Below the pieces are notes generated by a model. That model had not been told where the DNA came from. It did not search any database and saw only the letters and a program-made list of their open reading frames with translations. The position numbers and the translations under genes are program-made. A stretch of DNA of 64,000 nt from Metallosphaera hakonensis JCM 8857 = DSM 7519 (GTDB lineage: Archaea; Thermoproteota; Thermoprotei_A; Sulfolobales; Sulfolobaceae), in the NCBI RefSeq assembly GCF_003201675.2, contig NZ_CP029287.2, positions 248,001 through 312,000 on the forward strand, read 5' to 3'. Shown piece after piece: positions 1 through 8,632 of the stretch; within the stretch, counting starts at the first letter, position 1, and each line of letters starts with the position of its first letter.

Positions 1-165
1 AGAGGACCACCGGATCTAGTTATCTCAAAGATAGCAGAGGAGGAGGACGTGGATCTCGTGGTTTTAGGGACTAGGGGTCATAGGGGGTTGAAGAAGGTAT
101 TTCTCGGGAGCGTAAGCTCCGCAGTAGCTGAGAGAACCAAAAAGCCCATATTGGTGGTAAAGTGA
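1..165 (+). CDS. Universal stress protein (UspA family), C-terminal part
   Basis: This is the 3' end of a gene that begins outside the window; 54 residues are visible in frame 1 up to the TGA. The segment reads DLVVLGTRGHRGLKKVFLGS followed by SSAVAERTKKPILVVK. The G-x2-G-x9-G(S/T) pattern is the nucleotide-binding loop of ATP-binding UspA proteins, and the last hydrophobic strand is typical of the fold's C-terminus. UspA proteins are small cytoplasmic stress-related proteins, often dimeric. The substrate or partner cannot be told from this fragment. Confidence 0.9.
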   Translation, partial: RGPPDLVISKIAEEEDVDLVVLGTRGHRGLKKVFLGSVSSAVAERTKKPILVVK

Positions 166-412
166 AATAGATTATATGAGTAAGAGATATAGGAATGACA
201 AGTGTGCTATTAACTGAAATTAAGGACTAAGGATATTGATTTTTAGAGGAAACTTAGTACTTGAGATGACTTGGTGAGCGAGCTCTGCTGAATACCATAA
301 TGGGATAACCGCATGAGGAACATGAAAAGATATCCCTTCAATCTTCGCGAATTCCAGGCGAGGATTGATATTGAATAGGAGAATTCTGATCTAGACCTCA
401 ATGTACTCACAC

Positions 413-1909
413 TTAAGTTTTGAGTGCTCTTCTTACAATCTTCCCGGAGCCAGTCTTGGGTATCTCGCTCACTATCCTGAACTCTCTAGGTACCTTGTAG
501 GGAGCCAACCTCGCCCTGCAGAACTCCCCCAACTGTTTCACTATCTCCTCACCGAACCCGGGCCTAAGTTTGACGAAGGCAACAACTCTCTCCCCTCTGT
601 ACTGATCCTCGATCCCCACTACAGCTGCCTCTTCCACTGCCGGGTGAAGATGTAACACTTCCTCAACTTCCCTGGGCATTACCTTGAAACCTGAGGTCAC
701 GATGATGTCCTTTTTCCTGTCCAGAACGTAAACCCAGCCATCCCTTATCTCTCCCAAATCTCCAGTGGGGAGCCAGCCTTCCACGAACTCCACCATCCCC
801 CAGTATCCCTTGACCACTTGAGGTCCCCTCACCTTTAGTTCCCCGTCTTCTGCTACAATTATCTCCGTGTTATAGACGGGAACTCCTGAACTCACCACGC
901 CCATTTCGTTCACTGGTAACTCCCCAGAGTAGGGATAAGGCCACAAGGTTGCAGGGGAAGTAGTCTCCGTGAGACCCCAAGCCATGTATATCCATTGACC
1001 AACTCTCCTTCTCCATTCCTCCTCCAGTACCCTGGGCATGGGCATCCCTCCAGAGGACCACAGTCTCATGGAGGATAGGTCCTGATCCGAGAGGGAATTA
1101 AGCATTGCCCTATACGCGGTTGCAACGCTCATGGTAACCGTAGTCCTCTCCTTCTCCGCCGTGTCTAAGGCCAAATTAGGGTCGAACCTGAACGTGGCAA
1201 CTATTTGACTTCCTGAAAGAATTGAGGCAGTGACGTGGAACACCTGGCCCGTAATGTGAAAGAACGGGGCGATACCGAGCACTCTCTCCTCCTGAAACTT
1301 GAACCACTTCACGTAAATTAGGGAGGATGCGAAGAGGTTGGCGTGGGTTATTGGTACGCCCTTAGGTGTACCTGTGGTGCCTGAAGTGTACATTAAAACT
1401 GCTAGATCCTCGGGGAGTGGGTGGATTAATTCCCCTTTTCCAGACCTTAAGTTGAGCTCCTCATTGCAGTCCTGAATACCCCATTTCTCCCTGAACTCCG
1501 ATAGGTCGTGAAAGGTCTCAGGGTTAGTCCTGATTACCGGAACCCCTTCTGGCACTGAGGACTCGCAGGAGGCAATGACCAGTTTGGCCTTGGAGTTCCT
1601 GGCGACAAGCTCAAGCTCCCTCTCACTGTAAGAAGGATTCACAGGGAGCACTACGCCCCCTTTCATCCAAATTGCGTACTCAGCGATCAGAAACTGGGGT
1701 ATATTCTGGGTTGAGAGGACAACCACATCTCCTTTGGATATGTTCAGCTGGGAGGAGACAGAACTAACCATTTCCTTAAGCCTCTCATATGTTATTCTCG
1801 TCCCCAGGTAGTTGATCGCCATCTTATCTTGCGGAGCGGAATCAAGTATCTGCGTCTGAGGCCTGGTAAACTCGATCTCCTGAAGGAAAGGTCCCTTAAC
1901 CACAGTCAC
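413..1909 (-). CDS. AMP-forming acyl-CoA synthetase (long-chain fatty-acid/medium-chain type)
   Basis: A 498-residue member of the ANL adenylate-forming superfamily, which activates a carboxylic acid to an acyl-adenylate and then to the CoA thioester. The P-loop YTSGTTGTPKG lies near residue 175, the GWLPTGDLGEI motif (A7/A8) near 395, and the C-terminal PKTGSGKIVRR with the catalytic lysine near 485. WGLTETTSPA is the A5 motif. Length is close to the usual 500-560, slightly short at the N-terminus. It is transcribed leftward, convergent with the upstream UspA gene, with no obvious operon partner. The acyl substrate cannot be assigned; fatty acid or a 3-hydroxypropionate-cycle acid are both possible. 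Confidence 0.92.
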   Translation of the reverse strand: MTVVKGPFLQEIEFTRPQTQILDSAPQDKMAINYLGTRITYERLKEMVSSVSSQLNISKGDVVVLSTQNIPQFLIAEYAIWMKGGVVLPVNPSYSERELELVARNSKAKLVIASCESSVPEGVPVIRTNPETFHDLSEFREKWGIQDCNEELNLRSGKGELIHPLPEDLAVLMYTSGTTGTPKGVPITHANLFASSLIYVKWFKFQEERVLGIAPFFHITGQVFHVTASILSGSQIVATFRFDPNLALDTAEKERTTVTMSVATAYRAMLNSLSDQDLSSMRLWSSGGMPMPRVLEEEWRRRVGQWIYMAWGLTETTSPATLWPYPYSGELPVNEMGVVSSGVPVYNTEIIVAEDGELKVRGPQVVKGYWGMVEFVEGWLPTGDLGEIRDGWVYVLDRKKDIIVTSGFKVMPREVEEVLHLHPAVEEAAVVGIEDQYRGERVVAFVKLRPGFGEEIVKQLGEFCRARLAPYKVPREFRIVSEIPKTGSGKIVRRALKT

Positions 1910-2022
1910 TTCTATTCGCGTTAGCTATTAAGGTTGATGACCTTACGGTTAACACGTCGCTAACTTCGTCTCAACGTTTTCATACCACGAATCCACACGA
2001 AATCTTCAGACAGGTTTGATGC

Positions 2023-2115
2023 GCTTCCTGAGACTTTAAAGGGCAACGTAACCTTCTCTTACACATCGAGGAGCTTTGGACGTTACATTGGGCTTTAAAC
2101 TATAGACTAAGTATA
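2023..2115. repeat. ~95-bp dispersed repeat, family R5, copy 1
   Basis: This copy starts GCTTCCTGAGACTTTAAAGG and ends CTATAGACTAAGTATA. Near-identical segments lie at 9963-10053, 26005-26099 (inverted) and 40855-40949. The ends are imperfect inverted repeats (ATACTT...CTTTAAA / TTTAAAC...AAGTAT), so it may be a tiny non-autonomous element or a structured RNA. All four copies lie between genes. Confidence 0.7.
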
Positions 2116-2167
2116 ACAGGTCTACGGCTCACTGAACGTTTTGCATGTTGAGTGAACTACCCCGCCC

Positions 2168-3611
2168 TCACGACGGGGCATCTCCACCTCGCGATGGAGA
2201 TTTCCTGCTTCTTCCAGGAAACTTACTATACACACCCTCAGAGAAGGGAATGTACAGCAGAGGTCTCCTGTCCACAGGCTCTAAGGGCAGTCCCGACCCC
2301 GTATGAAGAATATTTAGAGAAGCGTTATAATCACGATCTATGGACCAACCGCAGTTGGGACAAGCAAACACGCGGTCTGCTAGGGACAGATCTTTCTTCA
2401 CGTATCCACACCTAGCACACGTCTTCGAAGTGTACGCTGGGTTCACTTTCACCACCCTCCTACCGGCTCTTTCAGCCTTGTAGGAGAGGTAGCTCATGAA
2501 CCTGGAAAGGTTGGAGTGAAGGATATGCTTCCTCAAAGTTTTACTCTCGCTATCCTCTACCATCTCCTTCACGTGAGAATGTCCGGAATGTAAAAAATTC
2601 AATTTATATTGTGGAGAATATTCATGTTTTTATTATCTTTACAATGAATAATTCGAATCATCTATCTCGGGGAACGGAGTCTCACGAGAGACTGTTTACA
2701 GGTTATCCAGATATAACCTTATACCTAGAATAATTCTGGTTCTCATTTTAATATTTTCGCCGAAATATTTGCATTCCGGACACTGTCACGTCTAGATCTT
2801 CCACATAGACCTCGTCGTACTGTTCAACCAACCACGAAGTTACCTTATGAATGAAATCGCTCATCAGATTCTTCGCGTGCTCGTGTAGTTTAACCAATTT
2901 CTCTCTGACCTTCTCATAGTTCCTCGACCCCCTCTTCTTCCTCGATAATGACCTTTGCAGGATCTTCATCCCCCTCTCAACCTTGTCGAAAACCTTAGGG
3001 TTCTCTAGTACAACCCCGTCTGAAGTGGTTACTAGCTTATCAACTCCCAGATCTACCCCCACTACTTTCCCAGCCTTGTCAAGGTGTTTCTTCTCAACCT
3101 CAACCTGAAATACCGCATACCAACCAGTGACACTCTTCTTTATTATTACTCCCTTTACCTTACCTTCCAAAGGCCTGTGGAAGAGGACTCTCATCTCACC
3201 TATTTTTGAGAGGATTAGTTTGTCTCCCTCCACTTTGAAACCAGACTGGTTGTAATTGATGATCTTCATGATCTTCTTATGCCTCAATTTCCCAACTTTC
3301 TTCCCTTTCCTCTTCAGTTCGTGAAGAGCGTTGATGTTGTACCATAGCTGGTTGTTCACCATCTGAAGAGCTTTGGAGTAAACTAGGTCTTTCCCATCTA
3401 TTTTCAACCCTTTCAACATGTCCTGCGTGTCCTCAGGGGTTATCTTTCTTCCCTCCTTTCTTGCATTATTTACTGCATCTAACAACGCGTTGTATACTTT
3501 AGCTTCAATTTGCATGACCTTGAGGAGTTTTTCCTCTACTTCTTTCGTTGGGTAAATCCTGTACTTGAAGGAGAGTTGAATTACGTCACTCTTTCCCTTG
3601 GCTCTCCACAT
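2168..3611 (-). pseudogene. tnpB: tnpB (IS605 OrfB, RNA-guided nuclease) interrupted by a MITE
   Basis: The N-terminal part (2792-3611) holds the RuvC-I motif VGVDLGVDKLVTTS and the RuvC-II region YVEDLDV. The C-terminal part (2168-2570) holds the zinc ribbon CARCG...CPNCG and the last RuvC aspartate in DRDYNASLNIL. Removing the MITE at 2575-2787 plus one ACGT copy joins DLDV to KEMVEDSES in frame, restoring a normal ~400-residue TnpB. The 5' end overlaps tnpA by 26 bp. TnpB nicks donor DNA guided by an RNA from the element's right end; here it is inactivated. The damage is probably recent because both halves are otherwise open. Confidence 0.88.
2575..2787. mobile_element. 213-bp MITE, family R1, copy 1 (4-bp TSD ACGT)
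   Basis: Terminal inverted repeats read GAGAATGTCCGGAATG on the left and, reverse-complemented, GACAGTGTCCGGAATG on the right. It is flanked by ACGT at 2571-2574 and 2788-2791. No coding capacity. It differs from the copy at 6849-7061 by only about two bases, so it moved recently. Its left ~37 bp match the left end of the 1225-bp IS at 60082-61306, the likely source of transposase. Confidence 0.92.
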
Positions 3612-3981
3612 ACTTTCTCAACACCTCTAGCGTTACCTGTCCACTTGTCGCTAGGAAATATGATGGAGACCAGAAGTGTCCTTTCCACAATTTCTCCTTC
3701 ACTTGTGGGAATTTTCTCTGTATTTCCCTAGAGGTAATGGTCTTGATGGCGTTTACGTATCTGGGTATGTTCAGGGTTGGTTTTGCTTTGAATAACATGT
3801 GAAAGTGATCCTTATCTACTCCTATGTCTATGACCTCAACCTCGAATGTTTTGCTTATTTCCTGAATTTGTTCTTTTAGAAAATTGATTATTTCCTCGCT
3901 CTCGAACACCTTCCTGCGGTACTTCACCACTTGGACATAGTGATAGTAAAGAGCGTAAACCGAGTGCGACCCTCTGTCCAA
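3586..3981 (-). CDS. tnpA: IS200-type HUH/Y1 transposase TnpA
   Basis: A 131-residue single-domain Y1 transposase. The HUH metal site is in VDKDHFHMLFKAKP and the nucleophilic tyrosine in LRKYVESQ near the C-terminus. The start MDRGSHSVYALYYHYVQVVKYRRK matches this family except for length, and 131 residues is normal (130-150). It catalyses single-strand cut-and-paste of the element at subterminal hairpins. The 3' end overlaps tnpB. It appears intact, so this element may still move and can mobilise related tnpB-only elements in trans. Confidence 0.93.
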   Translation of the reverse strand: MDRGSHSVYALYYHYVQVVKYRRKVFESEEIINFLKEQIQEISKTFEVEVIDIGVDKDHFHMLFKAKPTLNIPRYVNAIKTITSREIQRKFPQVKEKLWKGHFWSPSYFLATSGQVTLEVLRKYVESQGKE

Positions 3982-4451
3982 TCTGTACCGCGTAATTACG
4001 CTTGTTTTTTGATAACTATAAAAAGATTTCTATAAGGGGGCTATCCATCCCTCACGGAAGGGGACTTTCGCCCCCTTAACCCCCGCAAAGTTAAAATGAG
4101 AAATATTATAATAATGATAGTTTTTATTCCATTTAACTCAAATAACGTCCCTCTTACCAGAGATGTTTCACGACTTATCCTAGATCGGAGAGGTAATTGA
4201 GGATGGGCAGTTCAAATTCTCCGAAGTCATGATCTAGATATTGCAGTGATGAATTTGAATGAGATGGGTTCTTAACCCGTATGTCCTCTGAAATGGTGCG
4301 CGAATCAAGAGGTAAGACATAACCGGCGTGGAGAGCCGAGCTGGTGTAGATGGTAAGTTACTGCAATCTTGTCAGTACACTGACAAGTCTTACGTGAAAC
4401 TTGTCAATGATATAGCAAATCTTAAATAAAACTTGTCAATCAATTATCAAG
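3982..4451. other. Intergenic: IS200 end hairpin, then ATPase promoter
   Basis: This holds the terminal hairpin of the IS200/IS605 element (to about 4090) and the operator-like palindrome and direct repeats upstream of the ATPase gene. Between 4090 and 4360 I see no gene, repeat or RNA. Confidence 0.6.
4368..4440 (+). promoter_or_regulatory. Operator-like palindrome and direct repeats before the DUF4143 ATPase gene
   Basis: A palindrome CTTGTCAGTACACTGACAAG (4368-4387, mismatched only at the centre) is followed by two direct repeats AAACTTGTCAAT at 4397-4408 and 4429-4440, 32 bp apart start to start. The ATG of the ATPase is at 4452. The same core TCAGTxxACTGA occurs twice before the second DUF4143 ATPase gene at 35246, which suggests a common regulator or autoregulation. 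Confidence 0.6.
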
Positions 4452-5759
4452 ATGTCCATAATTTCTCAGATAAATTTTCAGAATCCGTGGTGGACTGACA
4501 AGAACAAACTGTATGAAGATGAACAGATATCCAAGGTCCTCTCCCTGAGCCCCAAATTCATTCCACCTCCTTCAGATGAAAACCTTCTTATCCTCGGCCC
4601 CAGGCAAGTTGGTAAAACCACGTTCATGAAGACCACAATAATGAGTGCCGTGGAAAGAGGCGTTGAAAGCACCAAGATACTCTTTTTCTCGTGCGACTCG
4701 CTGAAGGAAAAGAACGACCTAATATCTCTGCTCTCACAATACAGGTCTCTAATTAACCCCGATGGTGGTTACATTCTCTTGGACGAAATAACTTTCGTGA
4801 AGGATTGGAACGTGGGACTACTCCATTTATTTAACGGTGGTTATCTTAAAAACTCCATTGTTTACGTCAGCGGATCCTCCTCCGTATCCTTAAAAAGAGA
4901 AACCCTACCCGGTAGACCCCTTAGAAAAGTGGCCTTTCTTCCCCTAAATTTTAGGATGTTTTTCGATATATATTTCAAAAAACTCGATGTGGTCTCCTCA
5001 TCTGTCATGAACGTGAGAGGTTTCTATGAGAGGGCGGTCAAGCTCGTTCCTCACATTGCAGAGCTCAATAGGGCCCTTTTGGAATACGTTAAGAGAGGGG
5101 GATTCTTCGCCACCAATTACGTTAAGGGCGATCCTCTGGATTCGTTCTACGAGACTTACAAGGACTCAGTACTCAGCGACATAGCTAAGCTCGGTAAGGA
5201 TGAGAGAACGTTTAGGGAAATAATTGAAAAAATAATCGAATCCTACGGTTCAAGAATATCCGAAAACACGATCTCCAAGGAAACGTCAATAGGCTCCCAT
5301 AACACGGTGGCCAGTTACCTGGACTTAGCTGAGAATCTGTTCCTGCTCAAAGTTTTCAGAAAAATTGAGAGTAATAAAATTAACAATAAATCGTTTAAAA
5401 AGATATATTTCGTAGATCCCTTCATTTATCGGGTTATGAAGAGGTACACGAAGGGATTGGGTACAGTGGAGGAGTCGGAGATCCCTCACATCATAGAAGG
5501 CATAGTGGGGGAGCATCTAGCGAGGGAATACGGGAGAGTGGGATACACTTTCTTCAAGGGCGGTAAGGAGGTGGATTTCGTGGTAGGGAACTTAGGGATA
5601 GAGGTTAAGTGGGGGAGAGGAGACTACAAGGACCTGAAAATGGATAGAGGATATGTTCTTACCTTCGATGATATGGAGTTGGGCGAAAACAAGGCTATAT
5701 TGCCGGTGTCAGTTTTCCTTTACCTGATGTCATCGAACAAGATATTTTACGAATTATGA
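4452..5759 (+). CDS. AAA_14/DUF4143 ATPase (archaeal ATPase, AAA+ superfamily)
   Basis: A 435-residue protein. Walker A GPRQVGKTT is near residues 49-57, Walker B YILLDEITFVKDW near 116, and a sensor-like VSGSSS follows. A winged-helix region lies near 270-300 (ISKETSIGSHNTVASYLDLA) and a C-terminal DUF4143 domain resembles PD-(D/E)XK folds (EVDFVVGNLGIEVKWG). Such proteins are abundant in Sulfolobales; their biological role is unsettled, and a link to mobile DNA or toxin-antitoxin-like behaviour has been suggested. It is monocistronic, with a striking palindrome upstream. A paralogue is at 35246-36457. Confidence 0.88.
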   Translation: MSIISQINFQNPWWTDKNKLYEDEQISKVLSLSPKFIPPPSDENLLILGPRQVGKTTFMKTTIMSAVERGVESTKILFFSCDSLKEKNDLISLLSQYRSLINPDGGYILLDEITFVKDWNVGLLHLFNGGYLKNSIVYVSGSSSVSLKRETLPGRPLRKVAFLPLNFRMFFDIYFKKLDVVSSSVMNVRGFYERAVKLVPHIAELNRALLEYVKRGGFFATNYVKGDPLDSFYETYKDSVLSDIAKLGKDERTFREIIEKIIESYGSRISENTISKETSIGSHNTVASYLDLAENLFLLKVFRKIESNKINNKSFKKIYFVDPFIYRVMKRYTKGLGTVEESEIPHIIEGIVGEHLAREYGRVGYTFFKGGKEVDFVVGNLGIEVKWGRGDYKDLKMDRGYVLTFDDMELGENKAILPVSVFLYLMSSNKIFYEL

Positions 5760-5853
5760 ACTCCCATGATGGTCGTAGCGTGGCGAGATCGTGATTAAAA
5801 CGACTCAGTCTTACTTTTAACCTAATGGGGTGGGGGATAATTTACCAAAAATT

Positions 5854-6708
5854 CTACCCTTCAATATTTTGTGGCCATACTACAGAGAGGTTCCAGTTAC
5901 TCACGAAGCTGGGCAATCCCTCTGAGGAAGCCAGCTGTTTCACCGTATTCCAGTACACGTCTCCAGGGGTATTAGCGTAACCTAGGGCCAGGACCGTCAA
6001 ATTATAGTCCTTGAGGACATGGGTCTCCTGTGTAACGCAAGTGGAGTTGGTAAAGGAGATCTGATCTGGTGAAGTTACCTGTGTACCGTAGTCCTCAAAT
6101 AGAACGAAGTTTATCATCCCTGACACGTTACCCACAACCGCAAATCCCCTATTTATCCCAATGATTGCGTGTGGGTAGTGACTTCGAGTCCAATTAATCA
6201 CGGATATGACTCCTTGAGCAGTGAAGGGATATTGCTCCACCACATCCACGTCGTCGAACATCACTCCCTGAAATCCCATGTTCATGACTACATTAACTTG
6301 CGACTCCACATATCTTTCCCAGGCTGGAGATGAAACGTTAACTATGTATTGACCCCACTGTTGATCGTAACCGATCGTCACGTTAGTGGGAGGGGTCAGG
6401 TTTCCCAGGCTCATGTTTGCAAGCTCCCCTAGATCCAGATAGGCTATCTTCACCGCCTTGATTTGCTCCAGTTGTGATGAGTTAACTTGTGTGGGATCTA
6501 TGATTACCCAGGAGAAGTTATTCAGTTCCTGTATAACGGTGGAGTTGATACAGCCGTAATATACTGCAAAGGAGGGACCTGTTACCTTGATGGCGTTTGT
6601 GGAGTTCACGTGATTCATTTGAAGGGGTCTAAGGTATGTGTAGGTGAGGGCTAGGGATACCAAGATTAGGGTAAAGACTGACAGATATAATGGGGTGGAC
6701 TTCTTCAT
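5854..6708 (-). CDS. Exported GH114/TM1410-like glycoside hydrolase
   Basis: A 284-residue protein with an N-terminal membrane anchor or signal (residues 4-26) followed by a TIM-barrel domain. Motifs typical of the GH114 (endo alpha-1,4-polygalactosaminidase-like, TM1410) family are FAVYYG at strand 1, IAYLDLGE, the W-x2-Y in SPAWERYVESQ, and GFQGVMFDDVDV with the acidic catalytic candidates. It contains many N-glycosylation sequons (NxS/T), consistent with an extracellular location. The real glycan substrate is unknown. It stands alone, convergent with the ATPase gene. Confidence 0.75.
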   Translation of the reverse strand: MKKSTPLYLSVFTLILVSLALTYTYLRPLQMNHVNSTNAIKVTGPSFAVYYGCINSTVIQELNNFSWVIIDPTQVNSSQLEQIKAVKIAYLDLGELANMSLGNLTPPTNVTIGYDQQWGQYIVNVSSPAWERYVESQVNVVMNMGFQGVMFDDVDVVEQYPFTAQGVISVINWTRSHYPHAIIGINRGFAVVGNVSGMINFVLFEDYGTQVTSPDQISFTNSTCVTQETHVLKDYNLTVLALGYANTPGDVYWNTVKQLASSEGLPSFVSNWNLSVVWPQNIEG

Positions 6709-6848
6709 AGGCGACTAGGGATGAAGTGAATAATAAACTTTTCATGATTAAAACTGACCTGGGAGTATTAACCATATCTCGTGGGGGTCTCCGCATATTG
6801 ATCCTTACGCCGTAGTTAAGAGTTGCTGATAAACCATGAAATTTACAT

Positions 6849-7061
6849 GACAGTGTCCGGAATGCAAATATTTCGGCGAAAATATTGAAATGAGAACCAG
6901 AATTATTCTAGGTATAAGGTTATATCTGGATAACCTGTAAACAGTCTATCGTGAGACTCCGTTCCCCGAGATAGATGATTCGAATTATTCATTGTAAAGA
7001 TAATAAAAACATGAATATTCTCCGCAATATAAATTGAATTTTTTACATTCCGGACATTCTC
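6849..7061. mobile_element. 213-bp MITE, family R1, copy 2 (4-bp TSD ACAT)
   Basis: Same length as the copy at 2575-2787 but in the opposite orientation. TIRs GACAGTGTCCGGAATG / GAGAATGTCCGGAATG are flanked by ACAT at 6845-6848 and 7062-7065. With the ACGT duplication of copy 1 this gives an ACRT target preference. Confidence 0.93.
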
Positions 7062-7074
7062 ACATGCTTTATGC

Positions 7075-7280
7075 CCAAACTATTTCATGAAAGCTTGCTA
7101 CCAGATGTGGATGTACTTTCCCGAAAGGTAGCAAGATATTACACAAGATGTGCAGGTTTCCCCACAGCCATGAACGGGTATGGGTTGAGGTTACCCTGCT
7201 AAAGGGACGGAGAGGGATGAACGGGCATCGCCCGTGACTTTGGTGAAGTTCAAGTGCCGAGGATTGGACACAAATTCATG
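7075..7280 (+). pseudogene. Decayed tnpB C-terminal fragment
   Basis: The segment is similar in DNA to 51320-51525 and more distantly to 31795-32045 (both minus strand). The copies encode broken versions of a TnpB tail: the 31.8-kb copy still reads RCGFTLDRQLNAFPDI and the 51-kb copy ILCKMCGFPHIHERVWVGV. Here the frame contains stops. I infer an old IS200/IS605-type element of which only the tail remains. Confidence 0.5.
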
Positions 7281-7453
7281 AAAATACAATGAAGCCCGAA
7301 CCACGTCGGCAACTCTCAAGTGAATCCTCATAGACATTTGGCTTAAATAGGAGAGATCCGCTTCCATTTCATCGATGGGGTATACTTTAATCTCGTACCT
7401 CAAATCCGTGAGATCGGCTCAATGTTTTAATTATAGCGGGATTCACATCTCAT

Positions 7454-7831
7454 ATGAGTTTCCTCAAGGATAGAGCAGAAGAGTTTCTCGATACCGCAAA
7501 ATACGATCTAAGCAAGGGATACTATAATCTCACACTCTTTAACGTGGAGCAATTCATCCAACTTTTTAGCAAATACATCCTGTACCTAAAATCGGGAGAT
7601 TTCCCCAAGACACATAACGTCTTAGACCTATTGAACAACGTTGTGCTACTGTACGGTGATAAATGTAATATAAAAGATTTTATAATAAAAAATAAAGATT
7701 TTCTATACATCATCTATTTCTCGTATACTCAAGGCAGATACTTCGGAACTCAATTTAGTAAAGAGGACGCGGAAAGGGCTATAAGGATAGCCGAGCTTTA
7801 CAGGGATGTGGGAAGATGTCTGATTACCTGA
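7454..7831 (+). CDS. HEPN-domain protein (HepT/antitoxin-toxin pair, with MNT)
   Basis: A 125-residue all-helical protein beginning FLKDRAEEFLDTAKYDLSKG, with YNLTLFNVEQFIQLFSKYIL, typical of archaeal HEPN domains paired with minimal nucleotidyltransferases. The catalytic R-x4-6-H motif is not evident here (only KTH remains near residue 54), so RNase activity may be lost or the site diverged. It overlaps the MNT gene by 16 bp, so the two are co-translated. In characterised HepT-MntA pairs the MNT enzyme AMPylates the HEPN toxin; by analogy this is a toxin-antitoxin or defence module. Confidence 0.78.
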   Translation: MSFLKDRAEEFLDTAKYDLSKGYYNLTLFNVEQFIQLFSKYILYLKSGDFPKTHNVLDLLNNVVLLYGDKCNIKDFIIKNKDFLYIIYFSYTQGRYFGTQFSKEDAERAIRIAELYRDVGRCLIT

Positions 7832-8154
7832 TTAGAAGGGCGAAGGAGAGAGAGGAGGCGTTTTCAAGGCTAGGCGAATATCTAGGGCAAATAAAGGAAA
7901 TGGTTAGATCCAAGGATCAAAGTGCGGAGGTTTTCCTCTTCGGTAGCGTTGCCCGTGGTAATTTTAAACCTGACAGCGACATAGATGTCCTAGTTATATC
8001 CGACGTCTTAGGTGCTGATCTGAAGAGCAAGGTTGAAACCATTGAAGAGGTCATGGAAAGCATCAAGAACAGTATCTTTGAAATTCATGTGATCTCTAGG
8101 GCGGAGTATGAAAATTGGTACAAGAAGTTCATCGACGTAATGATCAAGGTTTAG
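7816..8154 (+). CDS. Minimal nucleotidyltransferase (MNT, MntA-like)
   Basis: A 112-residue nucleotidyltransferase. The hallmark FLFGSVARGNFKPDSDIDVL gives GSxARG plus DxD, the metal- and NTP-binding site. The ATG lies inside the upstream HEPN gene (16-bp overlap), which fixes the pairing. By family knowledge it would transfer AMP to a Tyr of the HEPN partner. Two similar pairs occur at 20959-21713 and 36829-37573. Confidence 0.88.
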   Translation: MSDYLIRRAKEREEAFSRLGEYLGQIKEMVRSKDQSAEVFLFGSVARGNFKPDSDIDVLVISDVLGADLKSKVETIEEVMESIKNSIFEIHVISRAEYENWYKKFIDVMIKV

Positions 8155-8632
8155 CCATTGCGTCTCCTAATGAACTACCTCTTGAGGAAAAGTTTTGTTT
8201 ATGGTCACTACTGATTAAGGGTTGAAGACGGGGCTCTAGGCTTCAGGGTAGCCTTCCACGCGGAAGAGGTTTTCATCAATAGGTGTGTAAGAGACGTTAT
8301 TTTCAGGTAAGATATACAGCTATACTCAGTAGTCTGTGGAATTTGGCCATGTCCCAGGTGTATTGGAGGGAAATGGTTGATTGTGTAGGGGCTAGCCTAA
8401 GGTATTCATTAGGAATCTCACGACATCTACATCTTCACATCTTTCATGGGGATCATATTCCAGCGATCGATTTGAATGTAACGTAGTTGATACCATGTGA
8501 AACCAAGCTTCCTTTGGAACCTCAAATCTGTGGCATGCCCCAATCAAGGTCTTGAGAACGAACTGATCACGACCAAACTTAAGACGAGTGAACTTAGCGT
8601 TGTAGGTTTAATGAAGTAAAAAAAGGAAAGCA
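8155..8632. other. Intergenic with a relic of repeat family R3
   Basis: At about 8255-8352 the sequence (AGGTGTGTAAGAGACGTTAT, then TTTTCAGGTAAGATA) matches the interior of the 228-bp element at 28566-28793 and the relic at 31437-31613. I see no supportable gene here. Confidence 0.5.

Larger units (their letters stand above)
2150..4090 (-). mobile_element. IS200/IS605-family element (tnpA + split tnpB)
   Basis: The element is bounded by a GC-rich hairpin at 2160-2178 (CCCCG...CGGGG, downstream of tnpB) and one at 4036-4074 (GGGGG...CCCCC, upstream of tnpA), as expected for IS200/IS605 elements, which lack terminal inverted repeats and end in subterminal hairpins. It carries a HUH transposase and an RNA-guided nuclease gene, both leftward. 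tnpB is broken by a 213-bp MITE. Without the MITE the element is about 1.7 kb, usual for a two-gene member. Exact outer ends are uncertain by about 10 bp. Confidence 0.8.
6709..7453. other. Intergenic: MITE R1 and a tnpB relic
   Basis: This holds the second 213-bp MITE and a decayed tnpB 3' end (both listed separately). About 70 bp before the HEPN gene is AT-rich and may hold its promoter. No other gene is supported. Confidence 0.6.

Noticed and set aside
7191-7403. Open frame of 70 codons on the minus strand
   Set aside because: It runs antisense through a decayed tnpB tail; sequence not protein-like.
8283-8486. 67-codon open frame on the plus strand
   Set aside because: Starts inside the R3 relic and has no protein-like pattern or family match.
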